The notes under the pieces: generated by a model
The model's database searches: none
Told to the model about the DNA's origin: nothing
The model's input: the letters and a program-made list of their open reading frames with translations, nothing else
Program-made: the position numbers and the translations under genes
Part shown: piece by piece, positions 59,924-64,000 of the stretch
Numbering within the stretch: position 1 is the first letter of the stretch
Layout of the letters: the number at the start of each line of letters is the position of its first letter
Assembly (NCBI GenBank): GCA_031551275.1
Contig: JAVBNX010000014.1
Coordinates: 62,001-126,000, forward strand
From: JAVBMJ01 sp031551275
GTDB lineage: Bacteria; Bacteroidota; Bacteroidia; Bacteroidales; Rikenellaceae
Reading direction: 5' to 3'
Length of the DNA: 64,000 nt

Positions 59924-60814
59924 CTACTTGATAAAGTCAAATTTCAGATCCATCTCCCGGTAATACTGCTCGAACAGCTCCAGTCCCTGTTTTTCATTTC
60001 CATTGCCATGAGTAAGGATGATGCTTCCCGGAGCGGGTTTTTCGTCGTGGGCCAACCATGCGTTGCTTCCCAAAGGAATCAATCCCATGCCGATTATTTT
60101 ATAGTATAACTCAGCATTCGACACCAGGCCGGGAAGCCGGAAAAACGCCGAAGGGTATAGCCCGTTTTTCAGCATCTCGATTTCATTGAGCAACACTTCA
60201 TCCGCCACGACCGTTCCGGCGTGCAGCATGAAATTATTTGCATCCGGGAGATCGCGTCGGTAAAAATGGGTGTGGCTATGGTTCACCCAAACCAAATCGA
60301 TTCCCTTCAATGCCTTGATATATTCGAGCTCCGGCAGATGCTTGCCGATCCATCCGCCGGATATGCAGACATATACGGGCGATATCGCGTTGCTCTGCAG
60401 AAAATCGAAAAAAGAGGCGTCCAATGAACGGCTGGACGGACAGAGGTCGACCGTAAGGACATTGCGGTCAGTGTCGGACGAAGCGAGTCCCCGCCAATGG
60501 TTGTTGTGTATTTCAGCCGCTTTGATCAACCGGGCGTAACGGGAAAGCGTATCGATCTGCGGCATTCCGATATTTTTGACCCCGACGCTGTCCGCGTTTA
60601 AAACTTTGGTTGAAAGGTCGTTGGTATTGATCGCCAGATAACAGGTCTGCCCCTTCCCTGTCTCCGTAAACCGCCTTGCGATGAAATAGCCGTCATCATG
60701 CTCCAGGTTGGCGAAAAACAGGGTGTAATCAATTATCTGCAAACTGTCGACGGCACCGGCAGCCGGTACGCCGAACAGGGCAAAGCAACAAAATACAAAT
60801 ATCCTTTTTATCAT
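59924..60814 (-). CDS. Polysaccharide deacetylase-like exported protein
   Basis: 296-residue exported protein (signal MIKRIFVFCCFALFGVPAAG). The C-terminal 180 residues form a NodB-like domain: the Asp-bearing strand VLTVDLCPSS (Asp 123), the metal-binding HSHTH (His 179 and 183 in NHSHTHFY), SAFFRLPG near 227, and the C-terminal LTHGN. The first 110 residues match nothing I recognise. The catalytic Asp is in a variant TVDLC instead of TFDDG. Activity and substrate are unproven. The 151-base gap before the phosphatase gene (59773-59923) holds nothing I can name. Confidence 0.8.
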   Translation of the reverse strand: MIKRIFVFCCFALFGVPAAGAVDSLQIIDYTLFFANLEHDDGYFIARRFTETGKGQTCYLAINTNDLSTKVLNADSVGVKNIGMPQIDTLSRYARLIKAAEIHNNHWRGLASSDTDRNVLTVDLCPSSRSLDASFFDFLQSNAISPVYVCISGGWIGKHLPELEYIKALKGIDLVWVNHSHTHFYRRDLPDANNFMLHAGTVVADEVLLNEIEMLKNGLYPSAFFRLPGLVSNAELYYKIIGMGLIPLGSNAWLAHDEKPAPGSIILTHGNGNEKQGLELFEQYYREMDLKFDFIK

Positions 60815-60899
60815 ACTGTCTGACATATAGCTGTTTGGGTCGACATTGCCGGCGAAGTTAAGCTTTATGCCGCGAAAAACAAAATGTGTTCAAAACGAA

Positions 60900-62099
60900 T
60901 TATTTGGTCCTTCCGGGGTAGACTTTCAGCGCCTCTTTGATGCACTCGGCGGCGGCCAACAGGTCCTCGCAGTTGATCACGTAGGCGATCCGCACCTCGT
61001 CGCGGCCCAGCTCCGGGGAGGCGTAGAAGCCCGTGCCGGGAGCGAGCATGACCGTCTTGCCGTTGAAGGAAAACTCCTCCAAAAGCCATTGGGCGAACTT
61101 GTCGCAGTCGTCGATGGGGAGCTTGGCCACGGTGTAGAACGCGCCTTTCGGGCGGGGGCAGTGGACGTTGGGGATGGCGTTCAACGCGTCGATGATGCAA
61201 TCGCGGCGGCGCGAGTACTCGTCGTGCACCTCCTGGAAATACTCGTCCGGCGCGTCGATCGCGGCGACGGCGGCCACCTGGGCCAGGTAGGGGGGGCAGA
61301 GCCTCGCCTGGGCCATCTTGGTGGCGGCGGCGATCACCTCTTTGTTATGCGATGCGAAGACACCCAGGCGGATGCCGCACATACTGTAACGCTTGGAGAA
61401 GGAGTCGACCATGATCACGTTCTGCTCGATGCCCTTGAGGTTCATCGTGCTGATGTGCTTGTGGCCGTCGTAGCAGAACTCGCGGTAGACCTCGTCGGAG
61501 ATCAGGTAGAGGTCCTTGCGCTTGACGATCTCGGCCAGCTGGTCCAGCTCCTTCTGGCTGTAGAGGTAGCCGGTCGGGTTGTTGGGGTTGCAGATCAGTA
61601 TGGCGCGCGTGCGGGGCGACATCAGACGCTCGAAATCCTCGATGGAGGGCAAAGCGAAGTCGTTGTCGATCACCGAGCGCACGGGGCGGATCACAACGCC
61701 CGCCTCGGCCGCAAAGCCGTTGTAGTTCGCGTAGAAGGGCTCCGGGACCAGGATCTCCTCGCCCGCGTCGGCGCAGATCGACATGGCCATAAAGAGCGCT
61801 TCCGAGCCTCCCACCGTGCCCAACACCTCGCCGGTGGTCAGCTCGATGCCCGCCCGGTGGTAATACTCCACGAGTTTCTGGCGGAAAGGCAGCGTGCCCG
61901 CGGTGTGGGTGTAGCCCAATACGGTGTCCTGGATGTTGCGGATCGCATCCAACGCGCACTGCGGGGTGGCGATGTCGGGATTGCCGATGTTGAGGTGGAG
62001 AACCTTCAAACCCCGTTGGATGGCCTGCTCGGCGTAAGGGACCAACTTGCGAATGGGGGAAGCGGGGATATAGATCCCCTTTTGCGAAATCCTGGGCAT
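60900..62099 (-). CDS. Pyridoxal-phosphate aminotransferase (aspartate-type, class I)
   Basis: 399-residue class I aminotransferase. NIGNPDIATPQCALDAI, GGSEALFMAM, NPNNPTGYLYSQKELDQLAEI, ISDEVYREFCYDGH and the PLP-lysine motif DSFSKRYSMCGIRLG (Lys in SFSKR) are all present. The C-terminal LAPGTGFYASPELGRDEVRIAYVI is typical of aspartate/tyrosine-type enzymes. It transfers amino groups between amino and keto acids; the exact substrate is uncertain. It has its own promoter and faces the LruC gene. Confidence 0.92.
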   Translation of the reverse strand: MPRISQKGIYIPASPIRKLVPYAEQAIQRGLKVLHLNIGNPDIATPQCALDAIRNIQDTVLGYTHTAGTLPFRQKLVEYYHRAGIELTTGEVLGTVGGSEALFMAMSICADAGEEILVPEPFYANYNGFAAEAGVVIRPVRSVIDNDFALPSIEDFERLMSPRTRAILICNPNNPTGYLYSQKELDQLAEIVKRKDLYLISDEVYREFCYDGHKHISTMNLKGIEQNVIMVDSFSKRYSMCGIRLGVFASHNKEVIAAATKMAQARLCPPYLAQVAAVAAIDAPDEYFQEVHDEYSRRRDCIIDALNAIPNVHCPRPKGAFYTVAKLPIDDCDKFAQWLLEEFSFNGKTVMLAPGTGFYASPELGRDEVRIAYVINCEDLLAAAECIKEALKVYPGRTK

Positions 62100-62142
62100 A
62101 ATCCTATAAGTGCATGATCTGTTGTCTCATCATGCCGCGCTG

Positions 62143-62150
62143 CAAAAATA
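62143..62150 (-). promoter_or_regulatory. -7 promoter box for the aminotransferase gene
   Basis: Minus strand TATTTTTG, 43 bases upstream of the ATG at 62099. Confidence 0.55.
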
Positions 62151-62268
62151 ATCATTTTGTGCGGAAATAAAAAAAGGTACTGAAGAGGGTTACGGCAATA
62201 TGTCATGTGTTGTTCACGTTAAATATGGAAAATGTAATATTAAATGGTATATTTTACTGGAATTTTAT

Positions 62269-62276
62269 TACATTTG
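62269..62276 (+). promoter_or_regulatory. -7 promoter box for the LruC gene
   Basis: TACATTTG, 78 bases before the ATG at 62355. Between the two promoters the DNA is AT-rich and holds no gene. Confidence 0.55.
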
Positions 62277-62354
62277 CGGCTGAAGTCCGTCATTATCGCA
62301 GGATTACAACAGACGTTCATTGAGAAACTCAACCAACTCGCTGATATGCAACGT

Positions 62355-64000
62355 ATGAAAACTCACCCCCTATGCATTGTTGCCCTCACCGCAGCAATGC
62401 TGATGTCCGGTTGTTTGAAACATCCCGACAACTCCCGGTTCGTTGACCGGGGGACTCTTTTCGATTTTGCCACGACACAAACCTGCGCCATCCATGTGGA
62501 CTACTGTTTGGAAGGATTCGACGCGGGTATCCTGTTCGAGGTCTACGCGGAGAACCCCTACGCGGAGGTTACCCAGGACGAAGGCACCCTGCCCGTCAAG
62601 CGCGACGACCTGACCCCCGTATTCAAGGGGTTCACCTCGGAAAAGGGCGTGTTCGACGGCTTTATGTCGATCCCCACCTGGGCTTCCAGCGTATGGATCG
62701 TCACCGACTACCCCGTTTCGCACCCGTGCGTCGAGGTAAGCGCGAACGGAGCGGTCAACTTCAACCTCAACGCCTACGTGGCCGGCAACATCGCCGGGAC
62801 CAAGGCCGGGACCAAAGCCCTGACCAAGGCCGGCTACACCCTGCCCGCGAACTTTTATGTGCTCAACGACTGGAACACGCAGGGCGTGCCCCAGAACCTG
62901 CTCCACGAGGAGGTCCCCGCCGGGCTGCTGAGCGATATCCGCAAGGTGCTCATCAACGGCAACAAACTGCCCGGACGCGGCGAGGCGACCAACTACCTGG
63001 TGCCGGACAGCAAGGACGCGAATCCGTACTACCCCAACCAGAACATCGTGATCTCAGAGGATTGCGACGGCGCGGAGATCGAGTTCGTCTTTCTGGCTTC
63101 CGACGCGTCGCTGCTCAACTCGATGGCATATTACAGCTACCCGACCCCGAAAGCCGGGCAGTCCAAACCCGCCACAGCCGAGGATCCCTCGCTGCACAAG
63201 ACGATCATATTCCCCTACATGTCCGGCGCGGGCCATCCCCTCAAATCGGGCGACAAAATCAAGCTCAAATACTGGAACGCCGCAGCCAACGGCGGGGCGG
63301 GAGCCTATGAGGACCGGTTCCCCGCAGGGACCACCATCGGATTCTCGCTCATCCCCGACGGCTACGTGGCCAAGAACGGCAACATCGCCAAATCCTCCCG
63401 CGGGAACATGTGCTCGATCATCTACTCCGACGCCTCATGGAACGGACAGGGCTTCACGATCAACTACCCCTGGCAAAAGCAGCAGTCGGTGGCCCTGCAT
63501 ACCGACAAGTACGAACTGGTGGTCATCGGCTTCGAGGACCTGACCCGTTGCGTGACCTGGGGCTACCACGACCACGACTTCGACGACGCGATCTTCTACG
63601 TCAGGGTCAACCCCTTCGACGCGATCGATCCCGGCGACGACCACGAGGACGACGACCTGGATCCCGAAGATCCCCCCACGGATCCCGATTTCTACACCGT
63701 GGAGTACAAGGGTACCCTCGCCTTCGAGGACCTGTGGCCCTGGAAAGGGGACTACGACATGAACGACGTGGGGCTGACCTACCATTGCACGGTCACATTC
63801 AACCTCGACAACGAGGTGATCAAGCTCACCGACGTGTTCATCCCGGTACGCAAGGGCGCGGACTTCAACGACGGGTTCGGCTATGAACTGGGCGTCGAGC
63901 CCGGCGTGATCGACAAAGCGGAAAAGACCATCGTGCAACTCAACGGCGCCGGTCCCCACCCCTCGCTGAGCTACGACATATCGGGCAAAGGACTGGAGAC
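62355..64000 (+). CDS. LruC-domain surface lipoprotein (cut by window end)
   Basis: At least 548 residues, open at the window edge. Lipoprotein signal MKTHPLCIVALTAAMLMSGC (Cys 20); an ATG at 62346 in the same frame is an alternative start. The mature part matches LruC-type Bacteroidota surface proteins: a first beta domain, a DUF4114-like region (GTTIGFSLIPDGYVAKNG ... LVVIGFEDLTRC...GYHDHDFDDAIFYV) and then a very acidic linker (DPGDDHEDDDLDPEDPP). The DUF4842-like C-terminal domain follows (AFEDLWPWKGDYDMNDVGLTYHC). The Asp-rich stretches look like calcium sites. Function unknown; surface or adhesion roles are inferred for the family. Confidence 0.85.
   Translation, partial: MKTHPLCIVALTAAMLMSGCLKHPDNSRFVDRGTLFDFATTQTCAIHVDYCLEGFDAGILFEVYAENPYAEVTQDEGTLPVKRDDLTPVFKGFTSEKGVFDGFMSIPTWASSVWIVTDYPVSHPCVEVSANGAVNFNLNAYVAGNIAGTKAGTKALTKAGYTLPANFYVLNDWNTQGVPQNLLHEEVPAGLLSDIRKVLINGNKLPGRGEATNYLVPDSKDANPYYPNQNIVISEDCDGAEIEFVFLASDASLLNSMAYYSYPTPKAGQSKPATAEDPSLHKTIIFPYMSGAGHPLKSGDKIKLKYWNAAANGGAGAYEDRFPAGTTIGFSLIPDGYVAKNGNIAKSSRGNMCSIIYSDASWNGQGFTINYPWQKQQSVALHTDKYELVVIGFEDLTRCVTWGYHDHDFDDAIFYVRVNPFDAIDPGDDHEDDDLDPEDPPTDPDFYTVEYKGTLAFEDLWPWKGDYDMNDVGLTYHCTVTFNLDNEVIKLTDVFIPVRKGADFNDGFGYELGVEPGVIDKAEKTIVQLNGAGPHPSLSYDISGKGLE

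Noticed and set aside
59708..60109. 133-codon plus-strand frame between the phosphatase and deacetylase genes
   Set aside because: It overlaps both well-supported minus-strand genes and its product has no signal, motif or family likeness.

Overview
The window is a dense stretch of a GC-rich Bacteroidota chromosome, most likely Bacteroidales and plausibly Rikenellaceae/Alistipes-like (the rank below order is inference). Evidence: promoters of the Bacteroidota type (TAnnTTTG, often with TTTG about 19-21 bp upstream), a Rho with a huge Q/N/G-rich insertion, TonB receptors, PorT-like barrels, a NusB of about 310 residues, DUF5683, DUF1573 and LruC families, and the gene order mnmE - SLT/LysM transglycosylase - DUF5683 - parB - parA. 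I see no rRNA, tRNA, CRISPR array or transposase. The window ends inside an LruC-type surface protein gene. No gene-free stretch exceeds about 300 bases.

Layout. 0-3.7 kb: a DUF5362-like membrane protein, a lipoprotein that looks like a free-standing SecD P1 domain, and a TonB receptor. 3.7-8.9 kb (minus): prmA, a secreted leucine-rich-repeat protein with an EF-hand loop, miaA, an IS1096-passenger-like protein and a LuxC-like acyl-CoA reductase. 9-13.3 kb (plus): kdsB, rho and an L,D-transpeptidase lipoprotein. 13.3-15.6 kb: a Sel1-repeat protein plus a signal-peptide/three-helix membrane protein (module copy 1). 15.7-20 kb: a second L,D-transpeptidase, a DUF4091 lipoprotein, and a LiaF-like/membrane LytTR pair. 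20-24.7 kb: a Ca2+ P-type ATPase, a uracil-DNA glycosylase-family protein, a 56-residue DnaJ-type zinc protein, a lipoprotein and an MmcQ/YjbR protein.

24.67-27.59 kb is an AT-richer island with an AIPR abortive-infection protein and a Fic protein. It is bounded by two near-identical 18-bp copies of the 3' end of mnmE (each encodes FCIGK-stop). This is the signature of site-specific integration at mnmE, the same place used by SGI1-family islands, but no integrase lies inside.

27.6-33.1 kb (minus): mnmE, a MltD-like transglycosylase, DUF5683, parB and parA, diverging from argF and a CPBP protease. 34.9-45.9 kb: envelope and housekeeping genes (outer-membrane barrels, alkaline phosphatase, YiiX-like hydrolase, esterase, yajC, DUF1573, nusB, BaiN-like flavoprotein, a shrunken methyltransferase relative, cobalamin adenosyltransferase, DUF2795). 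46.3-47.5 kb: an AT-rich islet with a membrane-anchored Imm63-like orphan immunity protein, then DUF3592. 47.6-48.7 kb: SanA/YdcF and DUF2809.

48.6-55.8 kb is a minus-strand run of six uncharacterised genes. It ends with module copy 2 (Sel1-repeat protein plus three-helix membrane protein), paralogous to the pair at 13.3-15.6 kb. The recurrence of the pair in the same order suggests that the two proteins act together across the inner membrane. 55.9-64 kb: a TonB receptor with a CarboxypepD_reg-like domain, LrgB/LrgA, a low-molecular-weight tyrosine phosphatase, a polysaccharide deacetylase-like protein, an aminotransferase and the truncated LruC protein.

The strongest candidates for new biology are the mnmE-targeted AIPR/Fic island, the duplicated Sel1/membrane module, the lipidated SecD-P1-like protein, and a set of genes whose promoter sits so close to the ATG that their mRNAs should be leaderless.
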